A DNA stretch of 25,338 nt from Dichomitus squalens LYAD-421 SS1 (Eukaryota > Basidiomycota > Agaricomycetes > Polyporales > Polyporaceae), in NCBI RefSeq assembly GCF_000275845.1, contig NW_006766920.1, positions 114,718 to 140,055 on the forward strand. Reading direction: 5' to 3'. Positions 9,814 through 21,600 of this stretch are shown in pieces. The notes beneath the pieces are model-generated. The model searched no databases and was not told the origin of the DNA. It was given only the letters and a program-made list of their open reading frames with translations. The position numbers and the translations under genes are program-made. Positions within the stretch are counted from its first letter, which is position 1; each line of letters opens with the position of its first letter.

Positions 9814-11414
9814 TCACGCCATCGCGAGACCCGCGACGACGCCCCCAAACACAAGCGCGACCTTGAGGAGATGCTGCGAGTCCTGGCCCGCGTGCGTCCC
9901 GCGCGCAGCGTTGCCCGTGTGCGAGCCTGAAGACGCACTGCCCGAGGACGTGGCCGTTGCCGAGAACCCGACGGGAGCAGTCGCAGAGCTCGTGTGAGTG
10001 GCCGCGGAGCTCGCCGACGATGCACTAGAACAAGGGAGAAGAACAACCGTCAGCGGAACTGACTTGTGCGAATCCGAACTTTATCCTCCCGAACAGGGCT
10101 CCGGGCTCTAAGTATAGCCACAGGACCCGTCGGAGGAGAGGCGAAAATAGGACAGGGCGAACAGAGAAGAAGGACTCACGCAGAGCTCGCGGCGGCCGCG
10201 TTGGACTCGGTGTTGACCAGCACGCGGTCGATGACGTGGATGACGCCGTTGGGGAGGAGGACGTCCGGCTGAATGATCTGCGCGGTGACGTTGCCCGACG
10301 TGACGTAGTGCCCGGTCGCGTTCAGGACGAAGCTGAGCGGCTCACCCGCGGCGGACGTGCGGTTCGCGTTCGAGCCCGCGAGCAGCGGCGAGTACACGGT
10401 CGTCCCGTTGATGATCTGTGCAACAGTAAGTAAGACGTAAGAACGCGCTCGTGGTCAGCTTCCATGCGCGGAGAGGTGACAGGAGGAACGGGAATAGACG
10501 CACGTGGTTCTGGAAGAGAGCCTCGACCGCAGTCTGGTCCGACTCGAGGCTCGTCAGCGAGGAGAGGGCCTGCGTGATGGCGGTGTTGTTCGGGGCGAAG
10601 AACGTGAAGCCGTGCAGGCCGCTCTCGAGGATGTTGAACAGCGGCGTCGACGCCGTTTGGTTCGTGCTCGCGTTGAAGAAGGGGAAGCTGACGTTGTGGA
10701 GCACGGTCGAGATGATCGTCAGGGAGGTGTTGTCGGTGACGACGGTCGTGGAGAGGGGCTGGGGGAAGTTCAACACGTGGTCGATGCTGTTGATCGTGAT
10801 GTTGCCGAAGGTGGTCGTGTTCGTGACGGTGGTATCGTTGCTGCGCGTAAAGTATGCGATGAGTTTAGCGCGCTATGTTGAGGGCACAAACAGATACTGA
10901 CACTTGGTTTAAGACATGGATCTTCCCATCCGAGCGTGTCGCCCAAGCAACAACCTGGTGTAGACCTGACGCCTCGAGCTGGACTACCTTGGGGTCACTC
11001 AGGAGGGTGAATCCGACGGTGGTGTTGGGGTAAGTTGTCGAGACGCCGGTGAAGTTGCCAGAAACGATGTGGTACGCGATGACGTCCGCAAGAACGTCGA
11101 CATCAGACGATACGCTGCTTGTTAGGTTAACTACGAGAAAAAGCCTCAATCTCCAGTCAGGATCAAGACAGGAAGCGAGGAGACGTACATGCGCTGTCGG
11201 TGGGCGCGAACAGGACGGAGGGCGAGCGGTCCGAGAGCTGAGCAAGGATGGACTGGCCAGAGCCAGTGCCGTTCAACTTTTGGGCGGCGCTCACGAGCTG
11301 GGTGTGGCCCGAGCTGTTCAGAGCTTGGAAGAGTTCGTTGAGCAACGTGAAATCCTGCCCTAGGGCGACGGGGGCAGAGGCGAGCAGCAGAGCGGACGCA
11401 GCGAAGAGTTTCAT
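9814..11414 (-). CDS. Fasciclin (FAS1) domain protein, secreted, probably GPI-anchored (412 aa, five exons)
   Basis: Exons 11414-11189, 11130-10902, 10840-10504, 10415-10180 and 10024-9814; introns 58, 61, 88 and 155 nt. Residues 1-20 are a signal peptide ending ALGQ. Two FAS1 domains follow (about 22-174 and 175-325). The H1 motifs are LFAPTDSAF and FFAPNNTAI, the YH/NH-type motifs are ADVIAYHIVSG and LFQNHVIINGTTVYS, and the H2-type ends are IDHVLNFP and VIHVIDRVL. Many N-glycosylation sequons occur. A Ser/Ala/Thr-rich linker (last exon) precedes a hydrophobic tail (VALVFGGVVAGLAMA) with no charged end, as in GPI signals. FAS1 proteins act in cell adhesion and wall or matrix contact; tandem-FAS1 GPI proteins are common in wood-decay basidiomycetes. 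The first intron was placed so that F-N-L-T follows LFAPTDSA. The partner is unknown. Confidence 0.9.
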
Positions 11415-11475
11415 CGTGAAGAATCGTGAGGGGCGTTAGGCAGACTGGAGAAAGTGCGGGGAAGCAAAAGGAGGG

Positions 11476-11482
11476 TTTTATG
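11476..11482 (-). promoter_or_regulatory. TATA-like box of the fasciclin gene
   Basis: CATAAAA on the minus strand, about 62-68 bases before the ATG at 11414. It fits a short 5' leader. This is consensus and spacing evidence only. Confidence 0.35.
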
Positions 11483-13128
11483 CCACCGAGAGCGTGTGTT
11501 CATCAGTGACGACGAACCGGATCGGTAACGGCAACCCTAGTACCACTCCAAGGCATGCACGGTCGACGTCGAGTTCCGCCCTGGACAGGTGGTGCAGGTA
11601 CTGTAGATGCCCTGCCAAAATGAGCAACACACGAATCCCGCGAGGTACGACCTGCCTTCTTGGGATTTGACGTCAGATGGAACGAGGTTCTCGCCTTATG
11701 TGACTATGCATGAAGGTGGGGTAAATCTGGCACAGCTTGTTCGAGGGGTCGTATGAGGCTCGCACCGTGCATCGGTTGAGCATTTGAACGCCCGCCAACC
11801 TGTCAGAACGAACTTCGAGCTTCTTGATAATCGCTCACGCTGGGAGCAAGGCTCCAGAAGGTTCGACGTTTTTTTTCTCGTCAGAACGTACAAGCGGCCA
11901 TTGTGCGTGATTAGAAGCCATGAAGAGAGGGGTTCTCTGCGGATATGACGAATGTCGGCCGTAACGACTTGTTGCGTGGGTAGTTTTTCCGGCCATACTG
12001 CAATGAGTAGACAGTTCAAGAAAAAACATTAATCCACCGAGGGATACGCTTGGGGGGGAAGCTCAGGGTCAGGGCTGGAAATGTCTGGAGCTCTTCAAGG
12101 TGACGTACCGCTGTGGGCTCTCCTCGTGCTGACGTCATTGTCTGCGCTTGCGCAATTCCGCCATAAGCTTTAGAGGTGTGCTTGGCAGTATGTTTCTCAG
12201 GGTTTGTGAAAATGAGGACAATGTACTGCACAGTCGTTGGCGGGGGCTCAAAGCATTCGCTAAGATGGTCAAACGCGATAGGCAAGCTAGTTAGGCGCTA
12301 AGTTGTGGCTCCATATTCAATCTCCGAGTCAACCAAAACCATGAGTGCTCACAGAAGGGTTGAGCGGAGCCAGACGTGTCTTCATCCTCCGCCACCTTCC
12401 GACGACGTACGATGGCATGGACTCATGGCGCAATCCCTGTCAAGCTATATACCACCCCTAACGTTTGTTGAGCTGAGAAATTATAGCAACATCATCTAAG
12501 CTCAGAGAAATCCAATGGAACTAGTCGGCTCTGTGATGTCGAGCGTTGTACTGATCTCCTTTGCACACTGCACTGGCAGGTCCTTAGGCTCCAGGCTGCT
12601 GCTCTACACCCCCTGACAATCCACTAGCATGCACTGGCACGCGCAACCACTGATACCTAGTCTTGACCTCCCTTGAACTCTGCGTGCTTGCAGGGGAAGA
12701 TTCTTCTTCCCTAGTCTCACGAGGACGGACGATTCGGAGCTCTCCCACTATCGTGTGGCTTTTTCACTTGAGGTTCGAGATATACTGGAGGTTACGCGTA
12801 AACTATGGCTTTTACTCGCCGGGAGACCGCGCTTCGTTCACCAGCTGCACACTCGCATGAGACACATTGGAACCCTGCCTCCGCACTCGAGCTGGACGAC
12901 CGACACGCTGCTCGCTCGTATATGCTATTTCAAATCCTTATGGCACGAGCCAGCACAGCCAACGTCGCTTGTTTGAATCACATCCACAGATTTGCGTTTG
13001 CCGTGCGCCCCTGATCCCCGGGACGCCCTTCTCTTTTGCAGAGCAGATGCCGTTCGGGCTTGCCAATCTTGGACGCTGAACGAGAACACGACTGCGGGGC
13101 CAGCGGGCGACGTCTGTCTCATACCCCC
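11483..13128. other. 1.6-kb intergenic region between divergent genes
   Basis: It lies between the start of the fasciclin gene (-) and the start of the first large paralog (+), so it should hold two promoters. Frames at 11696-12019 and 12016-12285 (-) and 12663-13079 (+) are open, but they overlap one another, lack motifs and do not splice into neighbours. No element copy or tRNA is seen. Confidence 0.5.
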
Positions 13129-16100
13129 ATGTCCCTCCGGAGCTTCGCTAAACGCTTCCACAGATCGCACTCGAGACAAGGAAAGGATCCGGATTCATCT
13201 GTAGATCAAGACGGAGACGAGTCTGCGCGAACTGCCAGTGCCACACCCGAGTCCCAGGCATCCGACCCCACCGCCTCTGTGACTCGCCCGGACCCTTTTC
13301 CTCTCCCAGGACCAGAAGCTACGGCGTCGATGTCGATGCCGGTTCCGGAGTCCGCACCCGCGCCAGCCCTGGGGCCTCCGATGCACCTTCACTCGATGGA
13401 CGGTGCACTGGCAGAGCTGACACCGATGCAAGGGCAGTTGGACTCGGGCCCATCTATGCGCAAGATCGACAAAGCTCTGGACACCATGGGTAGGTATAGT
13501 CGCCATCCTTCCGCTATGGGCATATAGAACGATGGCTGATTTGAAGTCACGATCACAGGCGACAGGGTCACTAGCTTGGCGAGCCAGGCGGATCGGGCGA
13601 TGACCGTCATGAACAACGTTACTGCAATCGCGAACGCCGCCGTACAGGGCGACATGGCACAGAAGATCGAGCGCGGGATCCAGCGTTTTGCGGATGACCT
13701 GTCATGGCTGATGAAGGCGCTCGACGAGGTTGCCAGGATACACCCGGTGGTGACGGGTAGGATGCATATCACCTCGTAAACGCCTGCTGGTGTCTGATTG
13801 CGCTCTTCGTCAGTTGCTGTCCTTGCTTTCAAGGCAGTCTACGCACTGGAGAGCACGCGCCAGGAGAATGACAGGCGCGTCATGACCCTGTACGTCGAGA
13901 TGAAGGATATGATGATGGTCATGGTTCAGTTTGTATTCGCTCCTTTATCCCTCTGACATTGCCTTGGCTAACATGCACGTCCAGGATGAAGGGGATAGAA
14001 AACCGGACTCATATCGGACTTGACGGACGTCCGCTGAAAGATCGCCTTGAAGAGCTTGCGGAGAAGACAGCGAAGAACATCAAGGACTGCGCCAACCTCT
14101 GCGATACGTTCGTCAAGAAGAAGCTGCTCGTGAAAGTCTTCAAAGGCCCGGTCTGGGCCGAAAAGCTTTCAGGCTTCGTGCAGGTGTTCTCCGATCGCAA
14201 GACGGACTTCCAGTTCGCCCTCGCCATGCACACTGCGAACTCGCTCACGGACGTGAAGAGGCAGACTTACGAAATACAAGCCAAGTACATATGTTTCTCG
14301 GGTTCCCAGTGTTCTTCCAACTCTCACGGCAATCGAGTAGGCTCGACATCGTACTCGGACTCTTCAACAAGTTCATATCTACCGATGAGCGCAGGATCGC
14401 CCTCGAGATCGAGTCGAAAGGAGGACGTGCAAAAGTCCGGCAAGACGACGAGGCGCTCAAGTCGCTCATTGCCCTCGAAGACACCATACGCCCGCAGCAT
14501 CTAGGAGGCGGCGAGGCGCCGCGCGACGTCGTCCGAGAGAAGACCACACGCAACAAGATCGCACTTGCGGTCGATGAGCTCAAGATCGAGTTGCGGCAGG
14601 ACGTCGAGGACGCGGTTGCAAAGAACTTTGAGGCATTCACGGGCAAATTCGAGTTGCAGGTCGAAGTGTTGCAGATCGCATTGGAGAGGTATATCCGGGC
14701 GGAGAACGACAGAGTCATAGGTGCTGTGACGGATGCGATCAAGCAAGGGCCGCATTTGAAGATCAAAGACTTGGTGAGTAGGGTGTCGTGTCGTTTTTAG
14801 AAATTGTCACTGACGACGTACACAGGAGCTACGGAAGATCTGGCAGGACATGGTACGTGTCGTTGCTTGAAGCTGGCTAGTGTCCTCTTTGACAGGTATC
14901 GGCAGGGCTGGCGCGGAAATGTGAAGGCTCGGTTGTTCGTGCTGACTCTCCAAGACCATTATCGCGACTTGTTCGACAACATGGCGCATGCGGCAAACCC
15001 GGACGCGATCGCCAATGACGAGTGGGCACTGGAGTACTTGGGACACTCTTACTTGCGTCCCCTCATGGAAGCCTTCGACGACGATGGATCCGGTTACGTG
15101 AGCATCACCGAGGTCAACAAGCTGATGGACATGCGCCCGTCTTCACTTGGTTGGAGGTACATCTCTGCCGCACAGAAAGCCACTACGATACTCACCTTCC
15201 TTCCTAATAGCATCCCGCACTGGCTCGCGTATTGGGCAATAGGTTGGCTTGGCATCAGACTATACGGTGTGCCAATTCCCTCCTGATGTCGTTCTCTTCT
15301 CAGGATGGCAGATCGCCTCGACGTGGTACATCAACCGCATAAGGGCCGCGACCTCCAAGATGCGAGAAGCATTGCCTTCCGTTCTACCTCTGAACCGCGG
15401 AGACTTTGACTATCACTTCACGATGCATTGGCCCGAGGCAATCGCTGCGACTGTTGGATTCTCTGAATGCGAGGACGCGACACTACAAGACCGATTTCAG
15501 GAATACATCAAATCTGAGGAGGACCGCATTCGAGGCAACTTGGAGAAAATCAAGTATAATATCGATTCGGCGGAGACGGTGTTGCTGGTGGCTGGATCGG
15601 GCCGGATAGAGAAGGTATATGGATCAATGTCTCCGTCCGGCTCTCGCTCACAAACACACTACGGAACCCCAGTGCTTCTTTCCGCTTGTGTGCCTGATCC
15701 TTGAGCACGACCTGCGAAAAGTCAGGATGGCGACGCGCATTGTCATTGTGCACACCGAGCTCATGAACATGCACACAACGCTGTGGCACGTGCTTCGTGC
15801 ACTCGATCGCCGGTATAACGAGGTGTCTGGTAAGACCGTATTATCCAATGTTATGATGTCCTTTGAGCTGATGTTGAGTCACAGGCTTGTTTGCACAAAA
15901 AAGACTCGATGAAGTCGAACAGCTCAAGCACTTTGCATCCGGCCTGGTGAGTTGTTACCCGAGACTGGTGCGCGTGTGGTGCAAGCATTGACTTCGACAG
16001 TTCCTATATATCCGTCCTCACAATGACCTCTGGTCTCTCGCGAATCTGAGAGACGGATGTTTCTACATTTCTCATGAGCACGAGGATGGCGAGGAACCCC

Positions 16101-18009
16101 TTGATTCGGAGGGCGTACAAGAACAAGAGATCCTGCCCGTGGTTGATACAACCATGTTTGATGAAGTGCATGACGAGGTAGAAGACGATCGCGTGGCCCC
16201 GGATCCTGTGAAGACGATGTGAGTGTTTCCGTCCAATCATCGGTCTCACGTCTCACTGGACAACCTAGCCTTGGCGAGTGGAATGGCTTCGCGTACACCG
16301 ACTCCAGATATCCGACGCGACCAGTGATTTCACTCCGATTTCATCACTCGCAGAAAGACGGCGATAACTTCATCTGTGCGTACGGCGTTGAGTTCGACGG
16401 GGATCTATACAATGCCTCGGGTACTTGCCGACAGTCAGATGACGGTACAATCCAAATCGAATGGACGATACACTATCCCGATGACTTGGACGTCCATTAC
16501 AACGGGGTCCTTCTTGACGAGTTCACTATCTCCGGCACGCGAATATCCGGGGACGATGCAGAAAGCGATTGGTCCTTCACCCTGAAGAGGATCTCAGCAG
16601 CACATATGACCCTGCGTCCTTCTCCTTCTCTTTTGACTCAGAACAGGTATCGCTCTCTAGGAATTATGCGATCGCGGCAGCCCTGCACGATGTCCGACGG
16701 CGGCTCTGGTCCTGGTCGTACTTCGCTGAAAGAAGGGACGTTCGGAGACGCTACGTGGAGGAGGCTGTCCGCAGAAAGCGACTTGTTCAGGATATTACTA
16801 CGGAGGAGTACAACGCCAAGCTCAACCGGATTAGAAGCTTATGCACATCGCAGGAGGTGAGACTCTACGAGAACATATGCGAACACCGCTACCTCACTCT
16901 ACCGTATCATTGGTATGTCGCACTCCGGTTGACTCCTTTTTCTCGGCCAGTCAACGTGTTCATGAGTGTCTGCACAGGTACACTGTGTGCGACACACCGA
17001 CATCTAGCGAACTTCGACATTTTATTGAGGGCGCGCGCTGCATCTGCCTTACTTGTGTACCAAAACCAGACGACTTCTCGGTGCAGGTCAGCTTTTGCGA
17101 TGATCCGGAGTGCCTTGGGACCTCGTCAGAGAAGGGTTCCTTCACTACTCCCAGTGGGGCCATCCATCACACCACGCACGATCTGCTCAAGACCCGGACG
17201 GTTATAGGCCGGTTGGTCTGGCCGGTCCTGTATGGGAAAGCAACGGCGGCGTTGGAGCGGATCCGTTCCCCCGGTGAACTTCCGGACCCCCCTTCGACCG
17301 AGGAGTGTGTTAAGGAAGACGATGTCCATGCGCACTCATCAGGGCAACACATGTTGACCGAGGAGCCGTCCGCAGCGGTAAAGTGCGTGGTTTGTCAGCA
17401 GTGTGTCTACATGGGTCACTGCTGGTACTGTCTCGATTGTGACGGTATGAATTGTACCTTGTCTACCACCCGCTTATTTACACCTGGATTTCAGGCTATC
17501 TTTGCGATGGTTGTGAGACTAAGTCTTTCATCGTGTGCTCACATTGTCGCAAGCCGTTTCCCCAACGCGAATGGTACTGCGGTTTCAAACCGGGTGAGTA
17601 CAGTGCCCTTCTCCTACTTAACCTGTGCTAGGTGGCTTACTCGATGCGTTGATTCGAAGATGACTTCACGTGTCACATGTGCTTCGCGAGGGGATTGACG
17701 GGCCCAAATCCTGCCACCGCCCAGGAATCCGTCACACGCCATGTTCACACCCATCCAGTTGTCCAGTGCAAGCGTCTCTCTTCTGATCCTCAGGAAGAAC
17801 CAGAATCAGAGCAGAAGGCAGCGGATCGTCGTCTCGCCAAACTAGAGGAGCGGATAGAACAGCTACAAAACCAGTTACTGAAGTTGGAGAACAAGCAGGA
17901 AGCGATGCAGGCGTCGCTGTTGTCCAGTTTCGCGGAAGTTATAACAAGGTTTGCTGGAGCAGATGGCGGCTCACATGGGCCAGACGGCCGCCGTACGGGC
18001 ACGCAGTAG
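13129..18009 (+). CDS. Large EF-hand / zinc-module protein, paralog C (16 exons, about 1341 aa, one-base frame break)
   Basis: Exons: 13129-13489, 13559-13756, 13814-13928, 13985-14284, 14341-14773, 14826-14852, 14906-15156, 15211-15242, 15304-15614, 15673-15829, 15885-15946, 16001-16218, 16269-16912, 16978-17444, 17495-17593, 17660-18009. Order: Pro/Ser-rich disordered leader (1-115); helical region (121-325) with HPVVTVAVLAFKAVYALE, RQENDRRVMTLYVEMKDMM and KDCANLCDTFVKKKLLVK; coiled coil (326-469); EF-hand loop DDDGSGYVSITE (536-547); helices to 821, with an acidic stretch; beta-rich domain opening LGEWNGF and closing W.FTLKR; Cys-rich region; ZZ-like zinc module with H.H; C-terminal coiled coil. 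The frame is broken after residue 952 (see 16660); without compensation the product would stop at 16860. Start ATG 13129 (MSLRSFAKRF) was preferred over an open in-frame extension upstream that lacks character. I recall uncharacterised Agaricomycete proteins with this EF-hand neighbourhood; the biological role is unknown. Confidence 0.82.
15077..15112 (+). other. EF-hand calcium-binding loop in paralog C
   Basis: The twelve codons read D-D-D-G-S-G-Y-V-S-I-T-E. Positions 1 (D), 3 (D), 5 (S), 7 (Tyr, backbone ligand), 9 (S) and 12 (E) fit the canonical calcium loop, with Gly at 6 and Ile at position 8-10 (V, I) as usual. The flanking helices are LRPLMEAF and VNKLMDM. Only one loop is obvious, whereas EF-hands normally pair, so pairing might occur between proteins or with a degenerate partner. 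Confidence 0.85.
16657..16664 (+). other. Frame break in paralog C exon 13
   Basis: Upstream the paralog-matching frame reads NRYRSL (codon CTA at 16657-16659). Downstream the matching frame resumes with NYAIAAALHDV (AAT at 16662). Only two bases (16660-16661) lie between them. The intact paralog D has NKARALWHFATSAIHAQV with no gap, so exactly one base is missing here. Continuing in the first frame ends at a stop at 16858-16860 with no similarity. Confidence 0.85.
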
Positions 18010-18682
18010 AAGGCACCCGCTCAAGGATTAGACGCCTTTAGTACGCAAATATTTGGTGACCCTGTGAACAGCACGAGGTCCAAAGCGGTGTCTTGTCCTC
18101 GCGAGTACGAATGATCTTGAGCAATTGTTCCGCATTTTTCGTTTTCGCAGAAGTGCCATCGTGATGCGAATCAGCGAGGTGCCTTGCAAGGTCCAGAGGC
18201 GGTTCCAAGAATTCACTGCCACGTAACATACAACATCTTCGAGAAAGCGCCGGTCACCCTTCAGAAAGCACACAGGTCAGTGTTCGTAGTAGTCTATTTT
18301 GAGGCAAGCACTACTAACGTCTACATCTCCCACGCTCTATCACGAAGCTTTTCACGAGATTGTCAAAGTACCGCTCGTAGTTTGATATGTCACGTCAGAG
18401 CGATGGAAACCCCTACAGTGGGATCGCCCACAGACGCTTCTATACACCCATGGTCTCAGGCTCGTCTGTTGCAGAGCTTCTGAGTAGTGGATGCAATTAA
18501 CAGTCAATGCCCCAGCTGACAGATGAGTCCGCCGGTGGAGCATCGTCTCCCACAATCAGTTAGTTCGCATCGGTCTGTCTGCGATACTAGGTTGTTCAAG
18601 TCGCATATTTTTGTAGGGCCGTCGTGGTGTTTGGTCGCCCTTAGGATTCAGATCATTGGAAGAACTCCAGACTAGCGTTTGT
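18010..18682. other. Spacer between the large paralogs, includes promoter of paralog D
   Basis: It contains the 3' end of paralog C and the promoter of D, and possibly an unseen first exon of D. Short frames (for example an ATG frame at 18387) do not splice convincingly into D. Confidence 0.4.
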
Positions 18683-21600
18683 ATGGGTATTCGCGCACGT
18701 ATAACATCTGATCATCGGAGCAGGCCTTGCTCCCACTTCTACGCCCTCGCACGCTATGGCACACTCACATTCAGTCAGTGTGCTCTCACATTCCTTCCCC
18801 AATACCTTGCTGACATTTGTGTATGGTGTCCCAAGCGCGACAAGGCAGACGCGCCTTTACCACATAAGCAGCCTCCAGCTCTTGTACACCCTCCCGTACC
18901 ATCTGTAAGTTCAAACCGCCCGAGGTATAAATTTCCAGTCATGTTGTATACCAGCCTCAGCGAGAGCTCCCAAGGCCGCCTCAAGTCAGCTATCCCAATA
19001 TCACCGTGGTCGAGACGATAATCGGACAGGTTGATGCCGCCGAAGCCAGCTTCCAGAAGTATGCAGGTCGTCGCGCGATCAAGTATCTAAACCTCGCCGG
19101 TTAGTCCCCGCAATACATATCATGCCGTTCGCGCATGCTTACTTGGGCTACTCTTAGGCAATGCAGTCGGCATGGTTGAAGCAGATGTCACTGCCGTACA
19201 GGGTCTCACGTCTCCCTTGCAGCTGGTGACGTCAACAGAGCCTGGGAAGGCGATACGGCACACCATCTCCACGATTGTGGACGGCATACCGGCATTGCTC
19301 AAGGTACTGGATATTGTCGCCAAGAGTCATCCCTTCATTGCAAGTAAGATGCCTCGCGAAGTGTTTCGGACATCCGTTCAGTATATGTGATGCTGAGCGT
19401 GGAACTCTGAACAGTTGCCGTCGGCGCATTCCGAGTTGCAGTCGAGCTTGATCTCAAACGGAGGGACAATGACAAAAAGATCTCGCTGCTTTTCGTGGAA
19501 ATGAGGGACATGATGGCTGTGCTTGTGCAGTACGTCAATGGGTCCATCCGCTGTCGATACCAATATTGATTTGTACCATTATTCAGGCTCAAAGATGTCA
19601 ACAGAGACAAGCGTGCGGGAGACGATAACACGACTATTTCTGGTCGTATGCAGCACCTTGTCGAGAAAACCGAGCAGGACATCAGGAAGTGCGCTAACGC
19701 ATGCAACGCATATGCCAAGAAGAATATTCTGTCAAAGGTCGTACACAGCTCGGCCTGGGATGGCGAGTTCAAGGGATACATACAAGGATTCACGACTCGG
19801 CGTGGCGAGTTTGAATTTGCGCTGTCAATCTACATCGGGCGCGCGGTGAACAATGTGACCGACAAGCTCGTGAGCATGGAGGAGAAGTGCGCATTTGTTC
19901 TTCTGTGGAGGTCTGTGCTGATTACTCGTATACCAGAATGGACCGTGTCCTTCGTTATCTCGACGCGTGCACATCCCCAGAGGAGCGAGAGCTTGCGAGG
20001 CAAGTGGACCTACGAGGCGGTCCACAAGCAGTCATGCAGGACGAGAAGCTCCTCAAGGAGGTGTCCGAGTACCGAACAGGACCATCCGGTTCTGATCGCA
20101 AAGCTCGCACGAAAGGCGTTGTGGATGAGTTCAAGGCCCTTCAGACTGATCTTCAAACCGATGTCCAGACGTCGATCCACCAAAACATGGAGCAGTTCCA
20201 GGCGAAGTTCCTGGTACAGCAACGAGAGCTCGAGGAGCAAATGCGGCGGGCAATGCATCGCGAAGGTGACCGCATCATCGACGCGGTCAACGCTGGACCT
20301 CATGACAAAATCATTGATCCAGTGAGTCACTCTCCTGCGCAGCAAGCATCGCAGCTATACTGAGGCTAACCTCTATTCCAACTTCTAGGACATCCACGAG
20401 ATGTGGAAAGAAATGGTACGTTCTGCATGGGAATTGTTTTTTGGCAAAGTAGTGAAATGGATTGAATCATCGTAGCGTTGGCGTGGAAGCGTTAAGGACC
20501 GACACTTCGTGCTTGCGCTCCGCGAATACTTCCGTGAGAAGCTTGATCAGCTCAAGAAGACGAATGACAGTGAGACGCCCTCCGTGCCAAGCCATCGACT
20601 GAGCGAAGAGGACGAATGGAGCATGGAATACATCCACATCACCCGAGTCCAGCCCATCATCGAGGCCTTCGATGATGACGGCTCTGGCTTCATCACTGTT
20701 CAAGAGGTTAATGCATTCACGACGGCTCGCCCCAAGAATTGGAGGTGAATTCCTCTTCCTGATGTCTCGTCAACGTCGCTCACGGCTGTTGCCTAGTCTC
20801 CTACATTGGCTCGCTTATTGGGCTGTCGGTAAGATGAACAAGCATTGGGCTGTACGCATTCTCCTGACCATTATGATCAGGCTTCCAGACGTCGATGAGC
20901 GACTACGCAGCGAAGATTGACGTCTTACTGGCTAAGATGTTCTCCCTCAAGCGATACGCTCTGCCCACGAACCGGAACGCTATAGAACAGTATCTAGGGA
21001 CCGTATGGACTCGCATCTCCACCCTCACCGCGGCGTTTCGCCGTGTGGAAGTGGATGAGGCGCTCTTGCGCAAATTCGAGGACTATACCGAGTCAGAAGA
21101 AGATCGTCTGCTACGAAACTTGGAGACAGTCAAGTACGACATCGATGCGCGAGACACCCTCGAGCTGATACGCGGCCCTGGTCGAGTCGAAAAGGTACGG
21201 CATTGCTGTTGATCACAACGACTATGTTATTGACTCCTCTCATCAGCATTTGTTTCCTTTGCTTTACTTGCTCCTGAAGCGCGATTTTGAGATAATGCGA
21301 CTTGCACGCACGCAGTGTCTCCATGTGGATGAGCTGTTCGACTCGATGTCCACAGTCATGTGGGTAATGGAGGCTGTCAACGAACGTCATGATAGCCTTG
21401 CAGGTACGTCTACGGCGCAACAAGCATTTGTGAAGCCGCATTGACAATGTTCTAGATCTGTTCAAGCAACAGAAGCTAGACCCTGCTCAGCAATTCAAGA
21501 TCTTCGCTTTTGAGATGGTCTGTTGCTCATTTCTGTATCCACCTTCACTAGCTACATCTCATCATTGGGGTGAAGTTCAAGTATTGGCATGACGAGACAG

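Noticed and set aside
10451..10900. Long plus-strand frames opposite the fasciclin gene
   Set aside because: They are the reverse-strand shadow of GC-rich FAS1 exon 3 and have no start context or homology.
16646..16659. A 14-nt GT-AG stretch in paralog C whose removal would restore the frame
   Set aside because: It is far below the usual fungal intron size, and the residues it encodes (YRSL) align with ARAL of paralog D. A lost base explains the alignment better.
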